Source: Candidatus Baltobacteraceae bacterium (GTDB taxonomy: Bacteria > Vulcanimicrobiota > Vulcanimicrobiia > Vulcanimicrobiales > Vulcanimicrobiaceae). From it: DNA of 64,000 nucleotides. The DNA lies in NCBI GenBank assembly GCA_036489885.1, contig DASXEW010000001.1, positions 186,001 through 250,000 on the forward strand, in the 5' to 3' direction. The translations under genes and the position numbers were made by a program. The notes below the pieces were generated by a model. The model saw only the letters and a list, made by a program, of their open reading frames with translations, did not search any database and was not told the DNA's origin. Below are positions 26,310 to 36,072 of this stretch, piece by piece (the stretch's first letter is position 1; every line of letters begins with the position of its first letter).

Positions 26310-27692
26310 GTGCCTAGAGTAGCGCTTGTCTCGCTTGGCTGTGCCAAGAATCTTGTTGATTCTGAAGTGATGATCGGCAAGCTTGGCGAGTCGGGCTGGG
26401 AGCTCGTTCCCGATGCCGCTGAGGCGGACGCCGTCGTGGTCAACACGTGCGCGTTCATCGATCCGGCCAAGGCCGAGTCGACTGAAGTCATCCTCGAGCA
26501 CGCGGCCGCAAAGAAGCCGGGGCAGCAGCTCATCGTTGCAGGCTGCCTGTCACAACGCTTTGGCGCGCAGCTGCAGCAGCTGATCCCGGAAATCGACGGC
26601 ATCGTCGGAACCGGCGCCTACGCGGGAATCGCAGAGATTCTCGAAGAGGCGCGTGAGGGTTTGCGACCTGTACGCCTGCAGTTCGAAAGCGAGCCCGAAC
26701 ACGACTTTCTTCCGCGCTTGGTCACCACGCCGCGTGCAACCGCATATTTAAAGATCGCGGAGGGCTGCGATCACCCGTGCACCTTCTGCATCATCCCGCA
26801 GTTGCGCGGCAAGTTTCGTTCGCGCAGCGAAGAGTCGATTCTCGCGGAAGCGCGCGCGCTTGCCGCCGGCGGAACGAAAGAGCTGATCCTGATCGCGCAA
26901 GACACATCGATGTGGGGACGCGACCGCGGATATCGTCGTGGCGGCTTGGCGACGTTGCTCGAGCGTCTCGCGGACGTCGAGGGCATCGAATGGATCCGCC
27001 TGCTCTATCTCTATCCGGCGACGGTCGATTCGGAGCTGATCGACGCAATTGCCGGCATCGATCGCGTTTGCAAGTATATGGACATGCCGCTTCAGCATGC
27101 GCATCCCGACGTGTTGCGCCCGATGTTGCGGCCCTCGAACGGTGAACGTTATTTGGAATTGATCGAGGAATTTCGCAATCGCGTTCCGGGAATCACGATG
27201 CGCTCGACGTTCATCGTCGGCTTTCCCGGCGAGCGCGACGAGCATGTGGAGTATCTTGAAGAATGGCTGGGGCGCGCCCAGCTCGATCGCGTCGGATTTT
27301 TCACGTACAGTCAAGAAGAAGGCACGCCCGCGGCGGAACTCGGCGAACAAGTTCCGGAACGCGAGAAGCGCAAGCGTCTTCTGCGCCTACGCGAAGCGGC
27401 GCGTGTCGCCTCGGACCACGCTCGCGGGCGCCGCATCGGACAAACCGTTCGCGTCCTGATCGAAAGTCGCGCGAAGTTGCGTAAGAACGATGCGATTGCG
27501 GCATCGCTGGGTACGCGGGACGTACTCGTCTCGCGTTCGATGGGCGAAGCGCCGGGCGTCGACGGCAGCATCTTTCTGCCGGCCGAAAACGCGCGCGCGA
27601 ATGTCGGCGAGTTTGCTTCTGCAAATCTGATTGGCGCCGGCCCGTTCGATTTCTACGGCACGTTTGCACCGGAATTGGCGGCTGTTGGGTAA
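26310..27692 (+). CDS. rimO: Ribosomal protein uS12 methylthiotransferase RimO
   Basis: A 460-residue radical SAM enzyme that adds a methylthio group to the conserved Asp of ribosomal protein S12. The N-terminal domain has cluster Cys C11, C47 and C79 (VSLGCAKNLVDSEV, VVVNTCAFI, VAGCL). The radical SAM Cys are C153, C157 and C160 (GCDHPCTFC). The C-terminal TRAM domain (VRVLIESRAK onward) binds substrate. SLGCAKNLVDSE separates RimO from MiaB. The GTG start lies 8 nt after TAATAT (26296-26301), a possible -10, so the mRNA may be nearly leaderless, although no good -35 is visible. Confidence 0.95.
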   Translation: MPRVALVSLGCAKNLVDSEVMIGKLGESGWELVPDAAEADAVVVNTCAFIDPAKAESTEVILEHAAAKKPGQQLIVAGCLSQRFGAQLQQLIPEIDGIVGTGAYAGIAEILEEAREGLRPVRLQFESEPEHDFLPRLVTTPRATAYLKIAEGCDHPCTFCIIPQLRGKFRSRSEESILAEARALAAGGTKELILIAQDTSMWGRDRGYRRGGLATLLERLADVEGIEWIRLLYLYPATVDSELIDAIAGIDRVCKYMDMPLQHAHPDVLRPMLRPSNGERYLELIEEFRNRVPGITMRSTFIVGFPGERDEHVEYLEEWLGRAQLDRVGFFTYSQEEGTPAAELGEQVPEREKRKRLLRLREAARVASDHARGRRIGQTVRVLIESRAKLRKNDAIAASLGTRDVLVSRSMGEAPGVDGSIFLPAENARANVGEFASANLIGAGPFDFYGTFAPELAAVG

Positions 27693-29115
27693 GCATCTCG
27701 CACCGCCGCCGGTTTCTAGCGATCCCGATCCTTTCGAGCCCTCTCGTCCAAGCCGCCAGAAGGGCCACTTGCGCGTCGTTCCGATCGCCGCGCTCGGTGT
27801 GCTGTTCTTCTTGTGCATCGCCGTCGGCTTTTTGGCGTTGCGCGCGAAAGCACACCACCGCACGCTGCAGCAAGAGATCGTCAACATCTTCATCCCGCCG
27901 CCGGAGCAGATCTTCGCGAAAGACCGCATCTCGCTTCTAGTCTTGGGAATCGACTACAACTACACCGAGCGCGACATGCATTATTCGAACGGCGCGCGCA
28001 GCGACACGATCTTCGTAACGACGCTTGATTTTCCGACGCGCGGCGTTTCGATGCTCTCGATTCCGCGCGACATGGAAGCCACGCTGCCGAATGGTGAGGT
28101 GGACAAGATCAACGCGGCCTACGGGGAGGGCGGTGCGCGTGAAGCCGATCAAGTCATTGGTGGATTCCTTGGCATCCCGAGGACGTCGAGCGGGCACTAT
28201 TTCGACCGGTACATCGTCTTGCGCGTCGACGCGTCAAAGGATCTTATCAACGCGATTGGCGGTGTCGATGTCGACGTCATGAATTCAAACGCCATTACGC
28301 ACTCAGGGCCGAACGGTCCGCTCGACTACGACGACAATTGGGGTCACTTGCACATTCATCTGAAGCCGGGAATGCAGCACCTCAACGGCGATCAAGCCGT
28401 CGGCTACGTGCGCTTCCGGCACGACTGGTGCAGCGATCCGTGCCGCATCTTACGTCAACAGCAAGTCATGCGCACGATCGTCGACAAACTCAAACGCGAC
28501 AAGTTCAACGATGTCGCGCACGTTCGCGATCTGCTCGGGGTTGCCAAGCGCGACATCGAGACGAATCTCTCCTTCGATGAAGAGCTGAGCCTCGCGACCG
28601 CGTTCTCACAAGTCGAACAAGCTGGGATAAAAACGGGACAGCTCGCGTACACGGGCGACAAGGAAGTTGCGGCGGGAGACGTCTTGATCCCCGATCCCGC
28701 AAAGGATCAGAAGATGATTCAAGACCTGATCATGGGACCGCTGGGCGCTCCGCCCACGATTCCACCGACGGTTGTCAGCAACATCAAGCCATCCGATCTC
28801 GCGATCGACGTCCTCAATGGCAGCGGCATACCAGGCATGGCAAAGCAATTCGCAAGCTTGCTCCGCACGAAGGGCTACAATGTCGGCAAGGTCGGCAACG
28901 CCGAGACCTTCGGTCATGCACAGACGCAGATATTGGAACACTCACGGATCTTTGGAGCCGGTGCGCGTGTCCGCAGCGACGTGGCGATCATCCCGGGTCT
29001 GGTCGTGAGCGCCGATCCGGCGCCCGCCCCCTCGACGGGTTGGAAAAGTGACGTAACGGTCATTGTCGGGAAAGACTTCGCCGATGCCATCGCAGCCCGA
29101 CCCGCCGCTCGGTAG
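27685..29115 (+). CDS. LytR-CpsA-Psr family cell-wall ligase with LytR C-terminal domain
   Basis: About 476 residues from TTG 27685, which overlaps the rimO stop. A short cytoplasmic part is followed by one membrane helix (VVPIAALGVLFFLCIAVGFL). The LCP catalytic domain follows: LVLGIDYNYTERD, GARSDTIFVTTLD, SMLSIPRDMEATLP with the catalytic Arg residues, KINAAYGEGG and VGYVRFRHDW. The C-terminal LytR_C domain is recognisable at AIDVLNGSGIPGMAKQFASL. LCP enzymes move glycopolymers from lipid carriers to peptidoglycan or similar acceptors. They are less usual in diderms, so the acceptor here is uncertain. Confidence 0.92.
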   Translation: MGKHLAPPPVSSDPDPFEPSRPSRQKGHLRVVPIAALGVLFFLCIAVGFLALRAKAHHRTLQQEIVNIFIPPPEQIFAKDRISLLVLGIDYNYTERDMHYSNGARSDTIFVTTLDFPTRGVSMLSIPRDMEATLPNGEVDKINAAYGEGGAREADQVIGGFLGIPRTSSGHYFDRYIVLRVDASKDLINAIGGVDVDVMNSNAITHSGPNGPLDYDDNWGHLHIHLKPGMQHLNGDQAVGYVRFRHDWCSDPCRILRQQQVMRTIVDKLKRDKFNDVAHVRDLLGVAKRDIETNLSFDEELSLATAFSQVEQAGIKTGQLAYTGDKEVAAGDVLIPDPAKDQKMIQDLIMGPLGAPPTIPPTVVSNIKPSDLAIDVLNGSGIPGMAKQFASLLRTKGYNVGKVGNAETFGHAQTQILEHSRIFGAGARVRSDVAIIPGLVVSADPAPAPSTGWKSDVTVIVGKDFADAIAARPAAR

Positions 29116-29156
29116 CGGAAACTGATCGACACCGAGAACGTTAAGACGTAGAGATT

Positions 29157-31802
29157 ATGGCCTTTCTGAAGACGATTTTTGACGCCAACGAGCGTGAGAT
29201 TTCGCGTTTGCGACGCACCGCGGACCGCGTAAACGCATTCGAGCCGGCGATTTCGGCACTTTCCGACGAGTCGCTCGCGGCCAAGACGCCCGAATTTCGG
29301 GAACGCTTTGCCGGCGGTGCGACGCTCGATGATCTCCTGCCCGAAGCCTTTGCAGTCGTGCGCGAAGCCGCAAAACGCACACTCGGCATGCGGCACTTCG
29401 ACGTGCAGCTGATGGGCGGCCAAGTCTTGCACGAAGGTAAGGTCGCGGAGATGAAAACCGGCGAGGGTAAGACGCTCGTCGCGACGCTCCCGGTGTACTT
29501 GAACGCGCTCGCCGGGAAAGGCGTCCATCTCGTCACCGTCAACGACTATTTGGCGAAACGCGACGCAGCGTGGATGGCGCCGATCTATGAATTCTTGGGC
29601 TTGACCGTCGGCGTGATCCAACACGATCTGCAACCTCCCGAGCGGCGCGCAGCCTACAATTCCGACGTCACCTACGTCACGAACAATGAAGTCGGCTTCG
29701 ACTATCTGCGCGACAATATGGCGTGGCAGCTTGAAGACATGGTGCAGCGCGAGCTTAGCTTTGCGATCGTCGACGAAGTCGACTCAATTCTCATCGATGA
29801 AGCCCGCACGCCGCTCATCATCAGCGGTCAAGGACACGACGCGACCGAGTTATATGCGAAATTTGCGCAGATCGTCCCGCGTCTGAAGAAAGAAGAAGAC
29901 TTCACGGTTGATGAGAAGGCGCACGCCGCTCCAATCACAGAAGCCGGCGTCGCCAAAGTCGAGAAGATGCTGGGGATCGGGAATCTCTACGATCAGCGCA
30001 ACATCGAGCTCGCGCACCAGCTGAATGCCGCGCTCAAGGCGTGGAATCTCTTCCACAAAGAGCAGCAGTACATCGTCAAGGACGGTGAGGTAATCATCGT
30101 CGACGAGTTCACGGGGCGTCTGATGACGGGCCGCCGTTACTCGGACGGTATCCACCAAGCGATCGAAGCCAAAGAAGGCTTGAAAGTTCGCAGCGAAGAC
30201 CAGACACTGGCGACGATCACGTTCCAGAACTACTTCAGACTTTACGACAAGCTCGCCGGCATGACCGGTACGGCCAAGACCGAGGAGCGCGAGTTCGGTG
30301 AGATCTACGGTCTCTCGGTCGTTGCGATTCCAACCAATCGTGACGTGCAACGCGACGATCTCGGCGACATCATCTACAAGAGCGAGGACGCAAAGTTCGC
30401 GGCGGTCGTCGAAGAAATCGTCGCGGAGCACACCAAGGGGCGTCCAGTTCTCGTCGGGACGCGTTCGATCGAAAAATCAGAGCGCTTGGCCGCGATGCTT
30501 CGCCGCAAAGGCACCGAGTGCAACGTTCTCAACGCGAAGTACCACGAGCAGGAAGCGCAGATCATCAAAGATGCGGGTATTCGCGGCGCGGTCACGATTG
30601 CGACCAATATGGCCGGTCGCGGCGTCGACATCAAGCTGGGTGAAGGCATCGCAGACATCGGCGGTCTGCACATCATCGGGACCGAGCGGCACGAGTCGCG
30701 CCGGATCGACAACCAACTGCGCGGACGCGCGGGCCGTCAAGGCGACCCCGGCTCGACGCGCTTCTACGTCGCGCTCGAAGACGAGATCATGCGGCTGTTC
30801 GGTGCCGAGCGCATTCAGAGCGTGATGAAGATGGTTGGCTTTAGCGATGAGACGCCGATTGAAGCGAAGATGATTTCGCGTTCTATCGAGCGTGCGCAGA
30901 GCAAAGTTGAGAACCACAATTACGAGATCCGCAAATCGGTTCTCGAATACGACGACGTCATGAACAAACAGCGCGAGATCATCTACGGCGAGCGCCGTAA
31001 GATCTTGCAAGGCGAGTCGATGCGCCCGTTCATGCTGCAGACGCTGCACGACAAGATCGCTTCCGGGATCGACGAGCACGCGTCGGCGGAACGGCACCCG
31101 AGCGAATGGCAGCTGGGCGCGATTCTGGATGAGATCGAGCCGATTTTCCCGGTCAAGGGCCACATATCGCTCGAAGACATCGAGAAGCTCGATCGGGATG
31201 AGATGAAGAGGCGCCTTATCGCGATCGGCGAGGAGCTGTACGAAGCTAAAGAAGCCGAAGTAACACCCGACATCATGCGCTTCGTTGAGTCGCGCTACAT
31301 CATGCTGCCGATTATCGACCGCATGTGGGTCGATCATCTCTACGTGATGGACACGCTCAAGAGCGGTATCGGTTTGCGCGGTTACGGTCAAAAAGATCCG
31401 CGCGTCGAATACGAAAAAGAAGCCTACGAGATATTCGAAGATCTCAAGAACAACATCGCCGACGAAGCGATCAAGACCGTCTTCCACATTCAGATCGAGC
31501 GCCAAGAAGCGCCGGCGCCCGAGCCGCAGCTCGTTGCGCCGGGGCCGGCATTCGAAGCCGTTCCGTCGGGACAGTTGCTTCCGCAAGCCGCGCTGCCCGC
31601 AGCGCCGCTCGACGATCGGGCGCTCGAACAGATGTTGGGGCCGGTTCCGGGCAAGCCCGCGAAAGCACAGCTTCACACGAATCGCGACGGTGAAGAACCG
31701 GCCAAACCGACGCAGCGCGCGAACGACAAGGTTGGACGCAACGAGCTCTGCCCGTGCGGCTCAGGCAAAAAATTTAAGAGGTGCCACGGCGCCGCCGCCT
31801 AG
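29157..31802 (+). CDS. secA: Protein translocase ATPase SecA
   Basis: The 881-residue motor that drives unfolded proteins through SecYEG. Walker A is MKTGEGKT (~99-106), DEAD-like Walker B is [16 protein letters not shown] (~209), motif [13 protein letters not shown] is near 370 and helicase motif [14 protein letters not shown] is near 525. The C-terminal SEC-C zinc motif is complete ([15 protein letters not shown]). Its length is normal for SecA1. The stop overlaps the convergent lipoprotein gene by 4 bp. The LCP gene ends 41 bp upstream. Confidence 0.98.
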   Translation: MAFLKTIFDANEREISRLRRTADRVNAFEPAISALSDESLAAKTPEFRERFAGGATLDDLLPEAFAVVREAAKRTLGMRHFDVQLMGGQVLHEGKVAEMKTGEGKTLVATLPVYLNALAGKGVHLVTVNDYLAKRDAAWMAPIYEFLGLTVGVIQHDLQPPERRAAYNSDVTYVTNNEVGFDYLRDNMAWQLEDMVQRELSFAIVDEVDSILIDEARTPLIISGQGHDATELYAKFAQIVPRLKKEEDFTVDEKAHAAPITEAGVAKVEKMLGIGNLYDQRNIELAHQLNAALKAWNLFHKEQQYIVKDGEVIIVDEFTGRLMTGRRYSDGIHQAIEAKEGLKVRSEDQTLATITFQNYFRLYDKLAGMTGTAKTEEREFGEIYGLSVVAIPTNRDVQRDDLGDIIYKSEDAKFAAVVEEIVAEHTKGRPVLVGTRSIEKSERLAAMLRRKGTECNVLNAKYHEQEAQIIKDAGIRGAVTIATNMAGRGVDIKLGEGIADIGGLHIIGTERHESRRIDNQLRGRAGRQGDPGSTRFYVALEDEIMRLFGAERIQSVMKMVGFSDETPIEAKMISRSIERAQSKVENHNYEIRKSVLEYDDVMNKQREIIYGERRKILQGESMRPFMLQTLHDKIASGIDEHASAERHPSEWQLGAILDEIEPIFPVKGHISLEDIEKLDRDEMKRRLIAIGEELYEAKEAEVTPDIMRFVESRYIMLPIIDRMWVDHLYVMDTLKSGIGLRGYGQKDPRVEYEKEAYEIFEDLKNNIADEAIKTVFHIQIERQEAPAPEPQLVAPGPAFEAVPSGQLLPQAALPAAPLDDRALEQMLGPVPGKPAKAQLHTNRDGEEPAKPTQRANDKVGRNELCPCGSGKKFKRCHGAAA

Positions 31803-32920
31803 TGCGGGAACGTCATCTCCCAAACGACTGGAATCGAAGCATCTGAGGCCCAAACGTTCCCCGACGGATCGATCGTTATACCGAAAGGGTTGAAGCTGGA
31901 GCAGCCCGCCGGCGTATAGTTAGCGATAACGCCCGTCTTCATATTGAGTTGTCCGATCGCTCCATTGGCATTGCCCGTGTTCGCTTGTGGGAAATACACG
32001 TAACTATCGGTGGCGGCGATTCCCCACCCCGTTCCAAGGAGCGCCCCTTTCACGGGATAGTCGGTTTCCGCACCGCTCGTCGAGAAACGCGCGATCGCGT
32101 AGCCGCTCGGTATCTTCCCGTCGACCCAAAGGTAGCCGCCGCCGGAAACGATGTTGAAGAACCCCTCGTTCGAAACGTCCGCGATTTGCGTGACGTTGCC
32201 GCCGGTGTCGATACGATCGAGGTGTCCCGATGTAACGACTCCCAAATAGAAGTCGATGAACCACAGGGCGCCATCGGGGCCCGCAGTGATCGGACCCGGC
32301 GTGAACGGGACCGGATAGACAGCCGCGGGAGCGCCGATAATTCCGGGGACGAATTTGAGAATCACGCCATTGCCGTTGTTAGATTCGTCGTTGCCGGTGA
32401 CCCAGACGTTGCCGTCCGAACCAATCGCGACGAAGTGGAGGTAGTAGCAGTGAGTGCCTGCCGCCAAATAAGTTACCGGCAAGCCGCCGCTCTCGGAAAG
32501 ACTGTTCAGAAATCCTGAATAGCTATTGCAGTCTGCTGCCAGCGTGTACCAGAGCGACCCGTCTTTCCCGACCGTAAAGGAGTACACCCAGGAGTTCGAC
32601 GGCTGCGTTGGAGCGATCGCATTGTATTGTGAGACACCGACCGCTGGATTCAGCAACGCCGCAGTCCCACCGCCGGCGGTTCCCCATATCTTCCCATCCG
32701 GCGCCGCGCCGAGTTGGGCAAACGTAAATGGAAAGCTATATTCCTTTTGCGTGAGCGGGGTGAGGTTCGCGGTGCTCGCAGTCGATCCACTGCCGTTACC
32801 ACCGACCGGCGCGGCATTGCCCGCGTCCGGTACCGCCAGTGTGGTGTGGCCTCCGGAAGAGCAAGCCGCGAGCGCCAAAAGCAAGACGACAAGAGGGAGC
32901 CGGGTTGCGACCTTCTGCAT
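31799..32920 (-). CDS. Lipoprotein with virginiamycin-B-lyase-like beta-propeller repeats
   Basis: A 373-residue exported lipoprotein with lipobox LAAC (Cys about residue 20). At least six repeats follow of the kind G-x-D-G-x-[LIV]-W, for example [40 protein letters not shown] and [11 protein letters not shown]. This is the signature of Vgb/NHL-like six- or seven-bladed propellers. True virginiamycin B lyase inactivates streptogramins; these environmental paralogues are usually of unknown function, and nothing here shows lyase activity. It is a single gene divergent from prfB. Confidence 0.82.
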   Translation of the reverse strand: MQKVATRLPLVVLLLALAACSSGGHTTLAVPDAGNAAPVGGNGSGSTASTANLTPLTQKEYSFPFTFAQLGAAPDGKIWGTAGGGTAALLNPAVGVSQYNAIAPTQPSNSWVYSFTVGKDGSLWYTLAADCNSYSGFLNSLSESGGLPVTYLAAGTHCYYLHFVAIGSDGNVWVTGNDESNNGNGVILKFVPGIIGAPAAVYPVPFTPGPITAGPDGALWFIDFYLGVVTSGHLDRIDTGGNVTQIADVSNEGFFNIVSGGGYLWVDGKIPSGYAIARFSTSGAETDYPVKGALLGTGWGIAATDSYVYFPQANTGNANGAIGQLNMKTGVIANYTPAGCSSFNPFGITIDPSGNVWASDASIPVVWEMTFPH

Positions 32921-32997
32921 AGGGTAGGCTCCGAAAGAAAGGACTGATTAAGAGCTTAGGCGTCGTCTGCTCCGTCGCTCTAGGGCTGAACGGCTCC

Positions 32998-33003
32998 TAT
33001 AAT
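32998..33003 (+). promoter_or_regulatory. -10 element of the prfB promoter
   Basis: A perfect TATAAT sits 59 nt before the prfB ATG, in the 142-bp gap between divergent genes. The -35 region is weak (nothing close to TTGACA at 16-18 bp). Downstream, CCTGC...GCAGG (from 33011) could form a small hairpin in the leader. Confidence 0.4.
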
Positions 33004-33062
33004 TTGCCCAGCCTGCCAATACGCAGGCCCGCCGGCGCAGCTAGCTCGAAACCCGTACAACC

Positions 33063-34173
33063 ATGAGTGACGCGCAACTGGCAGCGATTGGACGCCTTCG
33101 CGAGCGTTTGGAGACGCTCCGGGAGCGTCTTTGACGACGCCGGAAAACGGCGGAAGCTAAGCGAGCTCGAGAACCGCTCGCGCGCGGAAGACTTCTGGAC
33201 TGACTCGCAGACGGCGCAGGGTGTCATGAAAGAGCTGGCCGAGTTGCGCGAAGAGACCGATACGTTCACGCGTGTCGAGACGCTGCTGGATGAGGCAGAA
33301 GAGACGCTCGAGATCCTCGGCGACGAAAAAGGTGCATCCGACGAGGCGGAGAGCGGAATCGCGCAAGCCGAGGTTAGGCTCGACGAACTCGAAATGGCGG
33401 CGAATTTCGACCGCGAGTTCGACGCGCACAACGCGATCGTCTCGATCAATTCGGGCGCCGGTGGTGTGGACGCGGCGGATTGGGCCGAGATGCTGGCGCG
33501 GATGTACATGCGGTGGGCCGAGCGCAAAGAGTTTTCGGTGAACGTTACCGACGCATCCGCGGCGGAAGAAGCCGGGCTTAAGTCGATTACGTTCTTCGTG
33601 CGCGGAAGGAACGCGTACGGAATGCTCGAGAGCGAGCGCGGCGTGCATCGGCTCGTGCGCATCTCTCCCTTCGACCAGCAACACCGCCGTCATACGTCGT
33701 TTGCCTCCGTGGACGTCATCCCGGAGATCGCGAGCGGAGAAGACGCAGGAATCGAGATCAAGCCGGACGACCTGCGCATCGAGACCTTCAAATCCGGTGG
33801 CGCCGGCGGCCAGTACGTCAACAAGACCGAATCGGCAATTCGCATCATCCACATTCCTACCGGCCTTATCGTCGCGTCACAGCAAGAGCGCTCGCAAATG
33901 CAGAACCGCGACGTCGCCATGAACATCCTGCGCGCCAAGCTGGTGCAGCGCGACTATGAGGAACGGCAAGCGTTACTCGATGGGATGCGTGGTGAGCGCC
34001 GCGCGAATGAATGGGGCTCGCAAATCCGGTCGTACGTTCTGCAGCCGTATTCGCTGGTAAAGGATCATCGCACAAACGTCGAGACCGGCAACACGCAAGC
34101 CGTTCTCGACGGCGAGATCGATGTTTTCATCTGGCCCTATTTGCAGCAGCGTCCCCGTCTCGCGCGCGCATGA
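33063..34173 (+). CDS. prfB: Peptide chain release factor 2, made by programmed +1 frameshift
   Basis: RF2 releases peptides at UGA and UAA. The gene has two frames: 33063-33131 (23 codons from ATG), then after skipping T33132, 33133-34173, giving about 369 residues. At the switch the sequence is GGGAG-CGT-CTT-TGA-C, the same layout as in E. coli. Motifs are the SPF anticodon tripeptide (VRISPFDQQHRRH) that marks RF2, and GGQ (SGGAGGQYVNKTESAIRI) that enters the peptidyl-transferase centre. The stop overlaps the next gene (ATGA), starting a long chain of coupled genes. An automated call would start at 33067 in the wrong frame. Confidence 0.96.
33120..33135 (+). other. RF2 programmed frameshift site
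   Basis: CGGGAG CGT CTT TGA C: a Shine-Dalgarno-like GGGAG lies three bases before the CTT slip codon. The slip codon is followed by the in-frame stop TGA and then C, the poor termination context used for RF2 autoregulation. When RF2 is scarce the ribosome slips +1 on CTT and continues. Confidence 0.95.
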
Positions 34174-35057
34174 GCAGAATCGACGTTATCGTCGTCTGCT
34201 GGAACGATCGCGACAACATCACAAAGGCGCTGGACTCGGTCTTCGAGCTCGATGAAGTAAAGAGCGATCTTTCGTTCGCGCATGTCGTCGTCTCTGACAA
34301 CGGCTCGACCGACGGCTCGCGCGAGTTCATTCGGGAACGCTACGGCGACCGCGTCCAGATCATCGAGAACGGCGGGAACCTTGGCTTCGCTGCGGCCTGC
34401 AATCGCGCGTTCGAGCGGACGTCGTCGCCGTATGCATATTTACTGAACCCGGATGCCGAGCTAAAAACCGGTGCGCTGCGCGAGATCGTTGCGTTCATGG
34501 ACGTGCATCCGCGCTGCGGCATCGCGGGCTCGCGGATCTATAATCTCGACGGCACGATTCAGCGCGACGCGGTCGGTGAATTCGATACTTGGGCCGGGGC
34601 ATTTCTGCGCTCGAGCGCTTGGGGCGAGTGGCCGATGTTCCGCCGGTACGCCAACGGTGCATCGCTGCGCGACTGGGATTTCGCGCAAGAGCGGCGCGTC
34701 GATATCGCGATTGGCGCGGCGCTGGCGATTCGGCGTACACTTTTGGATGCAATCGGACTCTTCGACGAGCGTTTCTTTCTTTATCACGAGGAAGTTGATT
34801 TTGCGAAACGCGCTGCCCTGGCCGGTTGGGAGACGTGGTACGTTCCGCAAAGCGAGGCTGTGCACGAAGGCCGGGCGAGCGCACGTGGCGCGTACAGCGT
34901 CGATGCACGTAAGCAGCGTTCGCGCCGCGCATATTGGCTCAAGCACCACGGTCCCGTCTGGTACGGGACGCTCGTCGCGGCGCTCGTCGGTCGCTACGCT
35001 CTTTACATCGGGGCGGCCGGTGCCGTGGCGCTGGTGGCGAAACGAGTCTTGCGATGA
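34170..35057 (+). CDS. Family 2 glycosyltransferase (rhamnosyltransferase-like)
   Basis: A 295-residue GT-A fold enzyme. It shows VIVVCWNDRDNITKALDSV at the start, the nucleotide-binding SDNGSTDGS, NLGFAAACNRAF, a DXD-like NPDAEL, and a catalytic-base region FDERFFLYHEEVDFAKRA. The layout matches WbbL/rhamnosyl and related transferases that build surface polysaccharides. A possible C-terminal membrane segment (YALYIGAAGAVALVAKRV) may tether it. ATG 34170 overlaps the prfB stop, and the stop overlaps the next start, both as ATGA. Confidence 0.9.
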   Translation: MSRIDVIVVCWNDRDNITKALDSVFELDEVKSDLSFAHVVVSDNGSTDGSREFIRERYGDRVQIIENGGNLGFAAACNRAFERTSSPYAYLLNPDAELKTGALREIVAFMDVHPRCGIAGSRIYNLDGTIQRDAVGEFDTWAGAFLRSSAWGEWPMFRRYANGASLRDWDFAQERRVDIAIGAALAIRRTLLDAIGLFDERFFLYHEEVDFAKRAALAGWETWYVPQSEAVHEGRASARGAYSVDARKQRSRRAYWLKHHGPVWYGTLVAALVGRYALYIGAAGAVALVAKRVLR

Positions 35058-35413
35058 TCGCCCCCGAGAACGTCGTGACCTTTGAGCGAATTGACGGCTT
35101 CAAAGTCCTCAAGTCGCTTGGTTACGCGTACGGACAGGCGAGTCGTCCGAAGAATCTGTTGCGCGCGACCTTTCGCAGCATCGGCGCATTTATCGGTCTC
35201 GCGCCGATCGAGTATCTCACGGATGCGGAGCGTGCGCGCGCCGAATCACTGAACGCGCTGATTGCGCGTGCGAACACGCTGGGTGCGAACGGCATCTTGG
35301 GACTGCAGTTTCAGGTCGCGGAGCAATCGGACGGCTCGACGCGCGTCGTGGCATTCGGTGAAGCGGTCATTCTCGATCCGGAGCCGGGCAAGATGGGATC
35401 CGCCGTCGCATGA
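35054..35413 (+). CDS. YbjQ/UPF0145-family small protein
   Basis: A 119-residue protein. The C-terminal half matches the YbjQ pattern of a helix followed by LGANGILGLQFQVAEQSDGS and a final strand GEAVIL. The N-terminal VVTFERIDGFKVLKSLGYAYG corresponds to the first strands. YbjQ proteins form pentamers and are sometimes called heavy-metal-binding, but the role is not established. It overlaps both neighbours by 4 bp in the prfB-led chain. Confidence 0.78.
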   Translation: MIAPENVVTFERIDGFKVLKSLGYAYGQASRPKNLLRATFRSIGAFIGLAPIEYLTDAERARAESLNALIARANTLGANGILGLQFQVAEQSDGSTRVVAFGEAVILDPEPGKMGSAVA

Positions 35414-36072
35414 GCCTCGAAGAGCGCGCAAAACGCGAGAAGGCGCTTTCGCGCGCGGCGTCAGTCGTTGCGTCGTGCCGCAAGTGCGAGATCGGGTACA
35501 CGCGCACCAATATCGCATACGGTGAAGGCGATCCATGCGCACGCTTGATGTTAATCGGCGAGGGCCCGGGCGAAACGGAAGATAAGCTCGGCCGGCCGTT
35601 CGTTGGGCGCGCCGGCGAATTGCTTGACCGCATGCTCGCCGCGATCGGACTTGCGCGCGAGGAAGTGTTCATCTGCAACACGGTTAAGTGCCGCCCGACG
35701 CTCGATGACGGCAATCGCTTGCGCAACCGCGCACCGACGCCGGACGAGATGCGCAACTGCCGTCCCTATCTCGACCAACAGATCGAGATCATCAAGCCGG
35801 AAATGATCCTGTGCCTCGGAGCGCCGTCCGCGAAATCGTTTTTAGGAGAGCGCTTCTCGATAACCAAGCAGCGTGGCATCTGGTACGATGGGCCGAACGG
35901 CATCCCTCTGATCGCGACCTTCCACCCTGCGTACGTCTTACGCATGACGGGCGGGAAAGAGATGACCGAAGTCAAGCGCTTGGTATGGTCGGATTTGAAA
36001 CAAATTCGGGCTCGACTCGACGAACCGAAACCAAAGACCGAGCCTGAGGTGATACAAGAAGCGTTATTCTGA
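35410..36072 (+). CDS. Family 4 (iron-sulfur) uracil-DNA glycosylase
   Basis: A 220-residue DNA repair enzyme that removes uracil arising from cytosine deamination. Motif A is GEGPGETEDKLGRPFVGRAG, and the C-terminal motif is TFHPAYVLR. Four Cys suited to a [4Fe-4S] cluster are visible: C23 and C26 (CRKC), one in NTVKCRP and one in NCRPYL. This is the family 4 arrangement; family 5 enzymes have a different motif A. It is coupled to YbjQ and rlmN by overlapping starts and stops. Confidence 0.94.
   Translation: MSLEERAKREKALSRAASVVASCRKCEIGYTRTNIAYGEGDPCARLMLIGEGPGETEDKLGRPFVGRAGELLDRMLAAIGLAREEVFICNTVKCRPTLDDGNRLRNRAPTPDEMRNCRPYLDQQIEIIKPEMILCLGAPSAKSFLGERFSITKQRGIWYDGPNGIPLIATFHPAYVLRMTGGKEMTEVKRLVWSDLKQIRARLDEPKPKTEPEVIQEALF

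Noticed and set aside
30477-31676. 399-residue open frame antisense to secA, and 193 residues at 29850-30431
   Set aside because: Opposite strand of a clear SecA gene in high-GC DNA; composition is Arg/Asp/Val-rich with no motif and no ribosome binding site.
31799-32920. Streptogramin (virginiamycin B) resistance gene
   Set aside because: Only the propeller repeat pattern matches; the lipoprotein anchor and lack of visible lyase residues make resistance unsupported.
33067-33134. prfB as a frameshifted pseudogene
   Set aside because: The break falls exactly on the conserved CTT-TGA-C slip site with a correctly spaced SD-like element, so it is programmed.
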